A stretch of DNA of 58,751 nt. Source: Oscillospiraceae bacterium. Lineage in GTDB: Bacteria > Bacillota > Clostridia > Saccharofermentanales > Saccharofermentanaceae. A program made the translations under genes and the position numbers. The notes beneath the pieces are model-generated. The model was not told the origin of the DNA, did no database searches, and saw only the letters and a list, made by a program, of their open reading frames with translations. Location of the stretch: NCBI GenBank assembly GCA_902802325.1, contig CADCLV010000007.1, positions 1 through 58,751 of the forward strand, given 5' to 3'. Of this stretch, positions 43,327 through 52,105 are shown one piece after another. Every line of letters starts with the position of its first letter. The first letter of the stretch is position 1.

Positions 43327-43385
43327 TGTTTCCGCCCTTCGTTATTTGCACAGTTTTCCTCTTCTTTCTGCATTTCACTAAAAAT

Positions 43386-43442
43386 TTATCGTTTTTCGAT
43401 AAAAAATGCTTGCATATCGATAATCAGCGTGATAGTATAATG
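43386..43442 (+). promoter_or_regulatory. Promoter region with palindromes before the DUF2975-HTH operon
   Basis: TTTATCG-5-CGATAAA (43386-43404) and the palindrome TATCGATA (43416-43423) share the half-site ATCG/CGAT. TTGCAT (43411-43416) and a TATAAT (43437-43442) are 20 bp apart; TAGTAT (43434-43439) would give a 17-bp spacer. The palindrome overlaps this promoter and could bind the HTH protein encoded second in the operon. A GC-rich fold (CCGGA 43461-43465 with TCCGG 43489-43493) lies in the leader. Confidence 0.55.
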
Positions 43443-43526
43443 CCAGAATAGAAATTGTGCCGGAGACGGGTGCGCGCCCCGGGGACTTCCGGTCGGAAAA
43501 ATTAAACTATCAGGAGGCGTAATCTT

Positions 43527-44027
43527 ATGTCTGCATCAAATAAACCCAGTTACACACTTTGGCTCAACACGACTCTTCTCGCTTGTGCCGCATTCTTCAT
43601 CTGCGTTCTGGCCGGAGATATTTTCGGCTATTCTTTCTGCGATTACTGCTGGCAGGACCATTTCTTCAAGACCGGTTACCTCAGCAGTTTATCTTTTCTT
43701 TCCGATGACCAGTTCCGTTTCCGGGTATTCCTTACCTGCTTTTACATTTCCACGGCGCTGACGTACCCCATCCTCTACGGTGTGGTGGCGCTTCTGCGCA
43801 ACCTGAAAAAAGAGAAGGTCTTCGACAAAGCCAACACCCGTCTGATGGCACTGGTTTCGATCTGCTGTTTCCTGATCTGTCTGGTGTGCTTTATCGGTTC
43901 CATCGCCTGCTACGCGCTGTCCGCCATCTCTCTGATCGGTCTTTTCATCGGACTCATCGTACAGTGTGTGCGTCTTGTCATGGATAAGGCCATCGATATG
44001 CGCGATGAGCTGGATCTGACTGTGTAA
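43527..44027 (+). CDS. DUF2975-type membrane protein
   Basis: A 166-residue protein with four hydrophobic segments (about 10-32, 62-88, 105-128, 133-152) and an N-terminal external loop containing CDYCWQD. The arrangement of a four-helix membrane protein followed at once by a small YozG-like HTH gene is what is seen for DUF2975 proteins in Firmicutes; function is unknown. The ATG has CAGGAGGCGTAATCTT upstream. The small regulator follows 15 bp later. Confidence 0.75.
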   Translation: MSASNKPSYTLWLNTTLLACAAFFICVLAGDIFGYSFCDYCWQDHFFKTGYLSSLSFLSDDQFRFRVFLTCFYISTALTYPILYGVVALLRNLKKEKVFDKANTRLMALVSICCFLICLVCFIGSIACYALSAISLIGLFIGLIVQCVRLVMDKAIDMRDELDLTV

Positions 44028-44042
44028 GAGGAGGTGACGGAT

Positions 44043-44273
44043 ATGGCAATTATCGTAAACTTAGACGTCATGATGGCGAAAAGAAAGATATCTTCTGGAG
44101 ATCTGGCCAATAAGATCGGAATTACCCCGGCAAACCTCTCTATCCTTAAGAACCAGAAAGCCAAAGCCGTGCGTTTCAGCACTTTGAATGACATCTGTCA
44201 GGCTCTCTCCTGCCAGCCCGGCGACATCCTGGAATACCGGGAAGACGATCCGGAAGAGGAGAAGAAAAACTAA
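44043..44273 (+). CDS. Small Cro/C1-type HTH regulator (YozG-like)
   Basis: A 76-residue protein that is almost entirely one helix-turn-helix domain: MIIV-type start MAIIVNLDVMMAKRKISSG, helix-turn-helix DLANKIGITPANLSILKNQK, then LNDICQALSCQPGDILEYRED. The DNA-contact turn TPANLS and the closing CQPGDILEY are hallmarks of the YozG group. I chose the ATG at 44043 because AGGAGGTGACGG precedes it. It probably regulates its own operon with the two membrane proteins. Confidence 0.9.
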   Translation: MAIIVNLDVMMAKRKISSGDLANKIGITPANLSILKNQKAKAVRFSTLNDICQALSCQPGDILEYREDDPEEEKKN

Positions 44274-44288
44274 GGAGATTTTCCAAAA

Positions 44289-45569
44289 ATGAATACTGAT
44301 ACGAAACGGGCAGAGATCCTGAAATACCTCTGTCTAGGCGTAAGCTACGCTTTTTCCTACGCGTATGTCAACTTATTCGACAAATTTCATTCCCGTTTAT
44401 ATACCACAGTCTACCTGACTCTTTTATCCATAGGGGCCATCATCTGGCTGGAAATGACCATCCGTCAGAAATGCCTGGGCGGAAACTTTGAACCGGCCCG
44501 GATGCAAAAGATCGAGCCCCGCTTCTGGGAAGGGATCCTGCTCCTTTTAAGCATCGGCACCTACCGAAGTGATATTCCGATTCTTTCCTATTTTTTCATG
44601 CACATGGTAGTCATCTATATGGTCCTTTGCGGTACCGGACATCTTCTTACGGACAGCTCTTCCTGCCTGATGCCATTGGATCTTGTTAACGGCGGCATCC
44701 GGATCCCTTTCAGGAATTTCTTTTCGAGGATCAAAACCTGGGTTGAGATTCTTACCCGCCGTAAAGAAGTAGAGACCGAAGGAAACCGCTTCAAGCGGAC
44801 GATCGGTATCCTGGCCGTTCTCGGACTTTTCGGGATCTTTCTTCTGATCGCGCTGGAAAACCTGGCTTCTCTGGATGAAAACTTCCGTTATCTGCAGCAG
44901 TGTATCGATGATTATCTGGTGCATCTTTCTATCGCTGACTTCATCGGCAAATTCATCGCAAGCCTCCCTGTCGGCGCCTTCCTTTTCGGTCTTTTTCAAG
45001 GCGGGATCCGGCTGGATCACCATGAAGAAAAAGAATACCACCAGAAGATTTCAAAGGAAGCCCTCCGTTTCCGCTTCATGCCGGATATACTGTTTTCCCT
45101 TGTGATCGGTGTATTCATTCTGGTATACCTTGCCTTCTTCGTATCCCAGTCCGGTTATATGTTCAGCGCCTTTGCGGGGATCCTTCCCGAAAAATACACC
45201 GCTTCGCAATATGCGGTCAGTGGATTTCACGAGCTCATTAATGTGGTCATTCTGAACTTTCTGCTCCTGATCTGTGTGCGGTTCTTCGGCTCCCACGAAA
45301 GCCGGCTTCTTCGGATCCTTTCCGTGATCCTCATGGCCGAAAGCATGGTATTTGCCTGTATTTCCGCATCCAAGATCATCCTTTACATGTCCCGCTTCGG
45401 TTATACCCTCTCCAGGACATTGGGACTTTGGGGCACCATCGTGGTCTTTGCCGGCGCCATCTGCGCCATCGTCTATCTCCTCAAGGAAAAGCGCACCTTC
45501 CTCCCCTGGCTGTGGTTTTCCGCAGGAAGCTATGTGATCATGCAATTCATCACCTGGGCCTTCGTGTAA
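44289..45569 (+). CDS. DUF4153-like polytopic membrane protein
   Basis: A 426-residue protein with about ten hydrophobic segments and a mid-protein cytoplasmic stretch (RIKTWVEILTRRKEVETEG) typical of DUF4153/DUF4173 proteins. No enzymatic motif was found. It is the third gene of the unit, 15 bp after the HTH gene with TAAGGAGATTTTCC upstream, and ends at a bidirectional terminator. Its grouping with DUF2975 and HTH suggests a membrane-state response module; that is inference. Confidence 0.75.
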   Translation: MNTDTKRAEILKYLCLGVSYAFSYAYVNLFDKFHSRLYTTVYLTLLSIGAIIWLEMTIRQKCLGGNFEPARMQKIEPRFWEGILLLLSIGTYRSDIPILSYFFMHMVVIYMVLCGTGHLLTDSSSCLMPLDLVNGGIRIPFRNFFSRIKTWVEILTRRKEVETEGNRFKRTIGILAVLGLFGIFLLIALENLASLDENFRYLQQCIDDYLVHLSIADFIGKFIASLPVGAFLFGLFQGGIRLDHHEEKEYHQKISKEALRFRFMPDILFSLVIGVFILVYLAFFVSQSGYMFSAFAGILPEKYTASQYAVSGFHELINVVILNFLLLICVRFFGSHESRLLRILSVILMAESMVFACISASKIILYMSRFGYTLSRTLGLWGTIVVFAGAICAIVYLLKEKRTFLPWLWFSAGSYVIMQFITWAFV

Positions 45570-45575
45570 AGGAAA

Positions 45576-45640
45576 CGAAAAAGCTTTCTTGAGCTGTCCT
45601 CCGGCTTCACCCTGCAGAAGGCTCAATGAAAGCTTTTTTC
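45576..45640. terminator. Bidirectional terminator between the DUF4153-like gene and cdd
   Basis: Arms 45578-45594 and 45621-45639 pair (AAAAAGCTTTC-TTGAGC with GCTCAA-GAAAGCTTTTT, one bulged T), 26-nt loop. U-runs follow on both strands (TTTTTTC on plus; UUUUUCG on minus), so it serves both convergent units. Confidence 0.9.
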
Positions 45641-45660
45641 ATGCTTTTCTGATAGATTTG

Positions 45661-46068
45661 TCAGTCTTTTTCGAATACAAATGCTCTCGGAAGGAGTTCC
45701 TGAAGCGTGCATATTGCGGCTTTTCCGTCTTCTTCTGTAACCACGGTAAATGCACTGAGCTTCACGTGTTCAGACAGGACCTGCCGGCAAACGCCGCAGG
45801 GGTAACAGGGTTCAATCGGTTCTTCATCTTTCGGAGCGCCTACGATGGCGATAGAAACGAAGTCTTTCTCTCCCTCACTGATCGCCTTGGCCAGTGCCAC
45901 ACGCTCGGCGCAAAGGCTCGGCGAGAAGACCGATGACTCGATATTGCATCCGGTAAAGACCTTTCCTTCTTTCGTCAGAAGGGCAGCGCCGACTGTGAAG
46001 CCGGAATAGGGGGCATAAGCCATTTTTCTTGCCTCTTTGGCCTTCTGTAACAGTGTGACATTGTCCAT
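45661..46068 (-). CDS. cdd: Cytidine deaminase
   Basis: A 135-residue zinc enzyme converting cytidine and deoxycytidine to uridine forms. The zinc site is complete: Cys-Ala-Glu in SLCAERVAL (proton shuttle Glu) and PCYPCGVCRQVL with two further Cys ligands. Substrate loop GCNIESSVF is present. It is last in the deoB-deoC-cdd unit, 25 bp after deoC, and ends at a terminator. It feeds uridine and deoxyuridine into salvage along with the uracil permease. Confidence 0.97.
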   Translation of the reverse strand: MDNVTLLQKAKEARKMAYAPYSGFTVGAALLTKEGKVFTGCNIESSVFSPSLCAERVALAKAISEGEKDFVSIAIVGAPKDEEPIEPCYPCGVCRQVLSEHVKLSAFTVVTEEDGKAAICTLQELLPRAFVFEKD

Positions 46069-46093
46069 GATTTCGGCTCCTTTCCCGTTTTTC

Positions 46094-46741
46094 TTATTTC
46101 ACCAGACGGCTGGTGCCCAGCCGGTCCGCGCCGGCCTCGATCATGGCCTTGGCGTCCGAAAAATCCTTGATTCCGCCCGCTGCTTTCACCTTTACTTCCG
46201 GTGCCGAATATTCCCTGAGGAGCCGGACATCTTCCACTGTCGCTCCGCCGGTGGAAAAACCGGTGGAGGTCTTGATAAAGTCCGCCTTCGCTTTACTTAC
46301 CAGTTCACACATCTTGATCTTTTCGTCACGGTCCAGCTGGCAGGTCTCGATAATGACCTTTAAGATCACTCCCTCGCAGGCCTCCCTCATAGCCATAAGT
46401 TCCATGAAGATCCGGTCGTAGTTTTTATTTTTCACATCGCAGAGATTGACTACCATATCGATTTCTGCAGCGCCCTGGCGGATGGCCTCTTTTGCTTCAA
46501 AAACCTTGACAGCCGTGGTATTGTAGCCGTTCGGAAAGCCGATAACGGTACATACCGGAAGCTTTCCCTGAAGGATCTTCACTGCCTCTTCCACATAGCA
46601 CGGCGGAATGCAGACACTGGCGGTTCCCGCCTCCAGCGCCGCTTCACAAAGGGCACGGATCTCTTCACTTGTGGAGGTGATCCGAAGCAAGGTATGGTCC
46701 ACTTTACTTACGATCTTTTTTTCTTCTTCGGTATAGTTCAT
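46094..46741 (-). CDS. deoC: Deoxyribose-phosphate aldolase
   Basis: A 215-residue class I aldolase splitting deoxyribose-5-phosphate into glyceraldehyde-3-phosphate and acetaldehyde. The Schiff-base Lys is in KADFIKTSTGFSTGGAT, and the second active-site Lys lies in GVILKVIIETC. The N-terminal KVDHTLLR is typical. It lies 23 bp after deoB and 25 bp before cdd in a nucleoside catabolism unit. Confidence 0.97.
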   Translation of the reverse strand: MNYTEEEKKIVSKVDHTLLRITSTSEEIRALCEAALEAGTASVCIPPCYVEEAVKILQGKLPVCTVIGFPNGYNTTAVKVFEAKEAIRQGAAEIDMVVNLCDVKNKNYDRIFMELMAMREACEGVILKVIIETCQLDRDEKIKMCELVSKAKADFIKTSTGFSTGGATVEDVRLLREYSAPEVKVKAAGGIKDFSDAKAMIEAGADRLGTSRLVK

Positions 46742-46764
46742 ACGGCAAATCCACCTGTCCTTTT

Positions 46765-47946
46765 TTATTTTCCGGCCCGCATTTCTTTCCAGAAGGATTC
46801 TCCGGAAAGTTCCGTCGTATTCACGCCGAAATAGTCGCCGATCGTTCTGGCAATATCCGCATAGGTCTTTCTGATCCCCAGATCCGTTCCCGGTCTGACA
46901 CGGTCGCCATAGGCCAGGAAAGGCACATTTTCGCGGGAATGATCTGTGGACGGAGTAGACGGATCACAGCCATGGTCTGCGGTGATCATGAGAATATCGT
47001 CTTTCTGCATACAAGATAAGATCTCCGGAAGCCGGTCATCGAAATAGGTCAGTGCCTCGGCATATCCGTGGACGTTATTTCTGTGCCCGTAAAGCATATC
47101 GAAATCCACTAGATTTACGAAGATCAATCCGTCTTTTCTCGATTCCATGGCACCCAGTGTCTGTTCGATGCCATCGGCATTTCCGGATGTGCGCACATAA
47201 TCTGTCACACCGGATCCAGCAAAGATATCGTAGATCTTTCCGACGCCGAACACCGGTATCCTCGCTTCTTCCAGAATATTCAGAAGCGTCTTTTTCGGCG
47301 GAAGAAGAGAAAAATCATGCCGGTTGGAAGTTCTCTCATAATTGGGGTATTCCCCCTTGAAGGGACGGGCAATGACACGTCCGACACCGTGCTCGCCTAT
47401 AAGGATCTTTCTTGCGATCTCGCAGTAGCGGTACAGTTCTTCCACCGGCACCACATCTTCGTGGGCGGCGACCTGAAATACACTGTCCGCCGAGGTATAT
47501 ACGATCAGATCTCCGGTCTTCACATGCTCCTGACCGTAGTCCTTGATGACTTCCGTTCCGGAATACGGGCGGTTGCAGAGCGTCTTTCTGCCGGTTTCTT
47601 TTTCGAAGGCCTCAATGACCTCTTTCGGGAATCCCTCCGGATATGTGGGAAGAGGTTTCGGAGAGACAATTCCCATGATCTCCCAGTGGCCGATGGTGGT
47701 ATCTTTTCCCATGGAAGCTTCTTCCACCCGGGCCCAGGCGCCGACTCCCCTGACAGATGGTTCATCGTAAGGAAGGGCATCCGGGATACATCCCATGCCG
47801 ATCCGTTTCATATTTTCTATGGAAAATGCCTCGTCCTTCGAGCAGGCGGCCAGGGTGTGCGACCCTTCGTCGCCAAATGCTGCCGCATCTTTCGCGCCGC
47901 CGATCCCTAAACTATCCAGAACGATCAGAATCACTCGTTTTCCCAT
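46765..47946 (-). CDS. deoB: Phosphopentomutase
   Basis: A 393-residue manganese enzyme moving phosphate between C1 and C5 of ribose or deoxyribose. It has VILIVLDSLGIGGAKDA (metal ligand Asp), GKDTTIGHWEIMG with the phospho-Thr region, and TADHGCDPSTPSTDHSREN (ligands Asp-His and His). It opens the deoB-deoC-cdd unit. The ATG follows CGAGGAAATAAC. A minus-strand TATAAT (47996-48001) is the likely -10, overlapping a possible plus-strand promoter (TTTACT-17-TATCGT, 47977-48005) for the divergent gene. Confidence 0.97.
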   Translation of the reverse strand: MGKRVILIVLDSLGIGGAKDAAAFGDEGSHTLAACSKDEAFSIENMKRIGMGCIPDALPYDEPSVRGVGAWARVEEASMGKDTTIGHWEIMGIVSPKPLPTYPEGFPKEVIEAFEKETGRKTLCNRPYSGTEVIKDYGQEHVKTGDLIVYTSADSVFQVAAHEDVVPVEELYRYCEIARKILIGEHGVGRVIARPFKGEYPNYERTSNRHDFSLLPPKKTLLNILEEARIPVFGVGKIYDIFAGSGVTDYVRTSGNADGIEQTLGAMESRKDGLIFVNLVDFDMLYGHRNNVHGYAEALTYFDDRLPEILSCMQKDDILMITADHGCDPSTPSTDHSRENVPFLAYGDRVRPGTDLGIRKTYADIARTIGDYFGVNTTELSGESFWKEMRAGK

Positions 47947-48045
47947 GTTATTTCCTCGTTTCGATCGAATTTTTAATTTACTAAACGCTGATTTTATTAT
48001 ATCGTATATGTGTAATTTTGCATTTCATTTGGGAGGGATTTTATC

Positions 48046-49281
48046 GTGGCTCCAACGAAGGACCATCCATTGATCATGATTTCGCTTGACGCTGTGTCAA
48101 ACGAAGATGTCGACTACCTTCTTACCCTTCCGAATTTTCAAAAGCTCGCTTCCTACGGAAAACTTCACCGTCAGGTGGATTCCGTTTTCGTCACGAACAC
48201 CTACTCTGTTCACGCAAGTATCGCCACCGGCGAACTTCCGAAAGTACACGGGATCTTCGATAATGTCATCGACCAGCCTAACCAGAAAGTAGAACTGTGG
48301 CGGGCCCATAAGCGTTTTGTGAAGGCAAAGACACTTCTGACCCGGGCAGAAGAGCGTGGGATGGTCTCCTGCGCCATGATGTATCCTTGTACCCCCGGAG
48401 AAAAAGTAAAATATCACATTCCGGAAGTTCCCGGAAGTGAAGCCGCCCTGGTCCGTGCCGGGCGTTTTTTACGGTATTCTTCCTTCGGGTATCTGTTCCG
48501 GAGTTTCCTCGTCCACGGAAGACGGCTGCGCCCGTTTAATTACTACGGCATGGACGCCTTTATCGCCTATACTTCCCGTCCGCTGATCAGTAAGAAAAAA
48601 GCAGATCTTTATATGCTGCATCTTCTGGATGTGGATGCCCAGAAGCACCGTACCGGCATACATTCCGAGAAAGTACGGGCAACACTGGAACATACTGACC
48701 AGCTCCTGGGGATCTTCCTCGACGGCATCCGGAATGCCGAAATTTCTGCGGGAAATGATCCTGAAAAAGCCATCGCTTCCTGCAATGTTCTGATCTTCAG
48801 TGACCATTCCTGCAAAGACGTGGAGCATAAGACCGATATCCATTCTATTCTTTTAAAGCATCACGTGACCCGTGACATCGCCTTTTTCCACAGCACCAGC
48901 GGTGCCTGTTTTCTGCATGTGGAACCGGGCATTTCAAAAGAAGACCGCGAAAACCTCGATGCGGCGCTCTCGGAGATCCGGGCATTGCCGGCCGTTTCCC
49001 GTGACCTGACTAAGGAAGAAATGGAAGAAAGTGGCGCCTATATGACCGGTTATGAATGCGGCTTTGCCGCCACCCCCGGTTACGGTTTCGGTTTGAAATA
49101 TAAGGGCCAGCATGGGTATCCACTGGATACTCCCGAATATAAGATCTTCTACCTGGAGATCGGTCCGGATCTGGTTCCCTCCGGAGAAGAAGGCACGGTC
49201 ACAAACGGCGGCTCCATCTTAGAGGTCGGGAAAAAAGCGATCTCTCTTGTCGAATCTCATCCCGGAAGAAAGAAAGGCTGA
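48046..49281 (+). CDS. Alkaline-phosphatase-fold phosphodiesterase/nucleotide pyrophosphatase-like protein
   Basis: A 411-residue protein of the type I phosphodiesterase/NPP superfamily. Asp15 (ISLDAV), the likely nucleophile Thr52 in VTNTYSVHASIATG, HGIFDNV, a metal site LLDVDAQKHRTG, FSDHSCKD (Asp-His) and a late GQHGY His fit the two-metal fold. No signal peptide is seen, so it is probably cytoplasmic; substrate unknown. The start is GTG with GGGAGGGATTTTATC upstream. It begins a plus-strand run of four genes, 6 bp before the first MATE gene. Confidence 0.85.
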   Translation: MAPTKDHPLIMISLDAVSNEDVDYLLTLPNFQKLASYGKLHRQVDSVFVTNTYSVHASIATGELPKVHGIFDNVIDQPNQKVELWRAHKRFVKAKTLLTRAEERGMVSCAMMYPCTPGEKVKYHIPEVPGSEAALVRAGRFLRYSSFGYLFRSFLVHGRRLRPFNYYGMDAFIAYTSRPLISKKKADLYMLHLLDVDAQKHRTGIHSEKVRATLEHTDQLLGIFLDGIRNAEISAGNDPEKAIASCNVLIFSDHSCKDVEHKTDIHSILLKHHVTRDIAFFHSTSGACFLHVEPGISKEDRENLDAALSEIRALPAVSRDLTKEEMEESGAYMTGYECGFAATPGYGFGLKYKGQHGYPLDTPEYKIFYLEIGPDLVPSGEEGTVTNGGSILEVGKKAISLVESHPGRKKG

Positions 49282-49287
49282 CCTCTC

Positions 49288-50634
49288 ATGCACGCACTGG
49301 CCTCGAACCGCATCCACTTATCTGACCATTTTTCTTTTGGAAAACTTTTCCGCTTCGTCATGCCGACGGTACTGATGATGCTTTTTACCTCTATGTACGG
49401 TGTGGTCGACGGACTATTCGTTTCCCATTATTCCGGAAAAGAAGCTTTCGCCGCCATAACTCTCATTGTTCCGCTTCCTCTTTTAATGGGCGCGGTGGCC
49501 TACATGATCGGCGCCGGCGGAAGTGCCGTTATCGCCCAGGCTCTGGCCTCCGGGAAAAAAGAAGAAGCCAACGGCTACTTTACCTTTCTGACACTGGTCA
49601 GCATTCTGGGATCCCTGCTCCTGGTGGCACTGGGCGAAGTGTTCCTCGTTCCTTGCGCCAGGCTGATGGGCGCCAACGATGAACTGCTTCCCTACTGCGA
49701 ACAATACGGCCGCATCTTGATCTCGGCCCTTCCCTTTTATGTCCTGCAGAATGTTTTCCAGAGTTTTTTGACTGTGGCCGAGCGCCCGATGATCGGTCTT
49801 GCCATCAACTTATTCTCGGCCTTTCTGAATATGGGACTGAACTTCGTCTTCATCCGTTTCGCCGGTCATGTCATCACGGCGGTAGCCCTGGCCACCGTCG
49901 TCAGCCAGCTCATCGGCGGCGTGCTTCCCTTTCTTTTCTTTACCGGAAAACAGCACCGGGCCCTGCAGTATGCCCGGCCGAAAATGTCAGGAAAGATTCT
50001 GGGACAGGTCTTTGCCAACGGTGTTTCCGAGTTCGTCAGTGAGATCTTCCACCCTCTGGCCAGCGTCATGTATAACTATAAACTGATGGAGCTGGCCGGC
50101 ATTAACGGTGTGGCCGCCTATGGCGTGCTCATGAATGTAGGCTTTCTTTTCGGCGCCGTCTTCCTGGGCTTTGCCGTCGGTTCGGCCCCGATCTTCAGTT
50201 ACAAGTATGAGAAAAAAGACCGCCAGGAACTTCATTCCCTGTTCCGTCTTTCCGCCATCACGGTAGTGATCATGGGATTTCTCCTTTACGGTATCGCCGT
50301 CATGATCGAAGGTCCTTTTGCCGCTGTATTCTTCGGCTCGGATGAACTTCTCCTGACCATGACGGAAGAAGGATTTGCCCTTCACAGTAAGTCCTATATG
50401 GTCATGGGTCTGGCCGTCTTCACCTCGGCCTTCTTTACCTCACTTCACGACAGTAGGTCTTCGGCATTGATCGCCTTTTTACGTACGCTTCTGTTCGAAG
50501 TTCTGGCGATCCTTATCCTGCCGATGTTCTTCGACCTCAACGGAGTCTGGGCCGCAAGCCTGACATCCGAGATCCTGTCTTTATTTGTGACCATCTTCCT
50601 TCTTGTGGGAAAAAGAAAAGAATACGGCTACTGA
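49288..50634 (+). CDS. MATE-family efflux transporter
   Basis: A 448-residue exporter with 12 hydrophobic segments. Family traits: FVMPTVLMMLFTSMYGVVDGLFVSH at the N-terminus, GAGGSAVIAQALASGKKEEANGYF after segment 2, and a repeat of the pattern in the second half (VGSAPIFSYKYEKKDRQEL). Probably a cation-coupled drug or metabolite antiporter. Ribosome binding site weak (GAAAGG about 11 nt upstream). It is followed 13 bp later by a second MATE gene that is clearly diverged. Confidence 0.93.
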   Translation: MHALASNRIHLSDHFSFGKLFRFVMPTVLMMLFTSMYGVVDGLFVSHYSGKEAFAAITLIVPLPLLMGAVAYMIGAGGSAVIAQALASGKKEEANGYFTFLTLVSILGSLLLVALGEVFLVPCARLMGANDELLPYCEQYGRILISALPFYVLQNVFQSFLTVAERPMIGLAINLFSAFLNMGLNFVFIRFAGHVITAVALATVVSQLIGGVLPFLFFTGKQHRALQYARPKMSGKILGQVFANGVSEFVSEIFHPLASVMYNYKLMELAGINGVAAYGVLMNVGFLFGAVFLGFAVGSAPIFSYKYEKKDRQELHSLFRLSAITVVIMGFLLYGIAVMIEGPFAAVFFGSDELLLTMTEEGFALHSKSYMVMGLAVFTSAFFTSLHDSRSSALIAFLRTLLFEVLAILILPMFFDLNGVWAASLTSEILSLFVTIFLLVGKRKEYGY

Positions 50635-50647
50635 TGCGGGTAGAAAA

Positions 50648-52039
50648 ATGAAACTTTTTAGTAAGGACAAAGAATTCTATAAAAGTGTATTAGTACTGGG
50701 ATTTCCCATTGCGCTGCAGACCCTGATCACGGTCATGGTCGGTATGCTGGACAACATCATGATCAGTCATCTGTCCCAGTCCGACTTCTCCGCCACCTCA
50801 CTGGCCAACTCCTATGTCACCATCTTTCAGATCTTCTGTATGGGTCTGGGCATGGGCGCCTCCGTACTGGTATCCCGTTACTGGGGCATGAAAAAATCCC
50901 ACGATAACGAAGAAAAAGCAGACATTTCCCTTAAGCAGACCGTATGCCTCATGCTTCGCCTGATGCTTTTAGTCGCACTTATCTTCGCACTGGGTGCAGC
51001 GTTTTTTCCGAAGCTCATTATGCAGTCCTATACGGATGAAGCCCCGCTTGTGGACCTGGGTATCACGTACCTTCGGTATTCTGTTCCCACTTTTTTCTTT
51101 CTGGGACTTTCTTTGACCACCACCATCGTCCTTCGAAGTGTGGGCCAGTCCCGCTACCCCCTTTATGTATCGATCTTCGCTCTCTTCATTAACCTGGGCG
51201 GAAACTATATGCTGATCTTCGGTCACCTCGGCGCCCCGCAGATGGGCATCGCCGGCGCCGCCCTCGCCACCATGATCGCCCGTTTCTTCGAAGCCGCGGC
51301 GGTCATCGGCTATCTTCTGCTGATCGATAAGAAAGTCGGATTTCGGTTCCGGCATATTTTCATGCAGACCCGCACCCTCATCCGGGAATATTTCCGCGTC
51401 TGCATTCCGGTGCTGGTCAGTGATGCCATCTTCGCCATCGGAAATAACTCCATCACCATGGTCATCGGCCATCTCGGCGAAGCTTTTGTCGCCGCCAACT
51501 CCATCACGGCCGTGACCCAGCAGCTGAGTACCGTCGTCATCCAGGGCGTCTGCCAGGCCGGCGCCATCATTACCGGCCAGACCTTGGGAAAAGGAAAGAA
51601 GCAGGAAGCGGAAAATCAGGGCTGGCTGTTTCTGGGTCTGGGCTTTGCCTTAGGTTTCCTTTCCGCCCTCTTTATCTTCTTTACCAAGACCCCCATCATC
51701 AACTCCTACGGTGAGAAAACCACTGCCGAGGCCGTTTCTATCGCCTATTCTCTTTTGAACTCCATCAGTCTGATCATTATCTTCCAGGCCACCAACAGCA
51801 TCATGACCAAAGGCGTGCTGCGTGGCGGCGGAGATACCACCATGCTTATGCTGGCGGACAATGTTTTTCTTTGGGTCCTGGCCCTGCCGCTGGGACTTCT
51901 TGCCGGCTTCGTACTGCACCTTCCGGCCTTCTGGATCTACTTCTTCCTGAAGTTCGATCAGATCGCCAAGACCATCTGGTGTGTGCTTCGGCTTCGAAGC
52001 CGGAAATGGATCAAGAAAATCTCCACCGGAAAGAACTAG
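50648..52039 (+). CDS. MATE-family efflux transporter
   Basis: A 463-residue exporter with 12 hydrophobic segments. It has the family start VLGFPIALQTLITVMVGMLDNIMISHLS and GMGASVLVSRYWGMKKS, and a second-half repeat VCQAGAIITGQTLGKGKKQEAE. I chose the ATG at 50648 because upstream in-frame starts lie within the previous gene; the binding site (GGGTAG) is poor, so it may depend on translational coupling. The two MATE proteins could act as separate pumps; heterodimers are not usual in this family. Confidence 0.93.
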   Translation: MKLFSKDKEFYKSVLVLGFPIALQTLITVMVGMLDNIMISHLSQSDFSATSLANSYVTIFQIFCMGLGMGASVLVSRYWGMKKSHDNEEKADISLKQTVCLMLRLMLLVALIFALGAAFFPKLIMQSYTDEAPLVDLGITYLRYSVPTFFFLGLSLTTTIVLRSVGQSRYPLYVSIFALFINLGGNYMLIFGHLGAPQMGIAGAALATMIARFFEAAAVIGYLLLIDKKVGFRFRHIFMQTRTLIREYFRVCIPVLVSDAIFAIGNNSITMVIGHLGEAFVAANSITAVTQQLSTVVIQGVCQAGAIITGQTLGKGKKQEAENQGWLFLGLGFALGFLSALFIFFTKTPIINSYGEKTTAEAVSIAYSLLNSISLIIIFQATNSIMTKGVLRGGGDTTMLMLADNVFLWVLALPLGLLAGFVLHLPAFWIYFFLKFDQIAKTIWCVLRLRSRKWIKKISTGKN

Positions 52040-52105
52040 CCCGTTTTTCCCGGCGGAAAATACGGTCCGGATCTTCGGGCCGATAATGAAATGGAGGAGC
52101 AAGCT

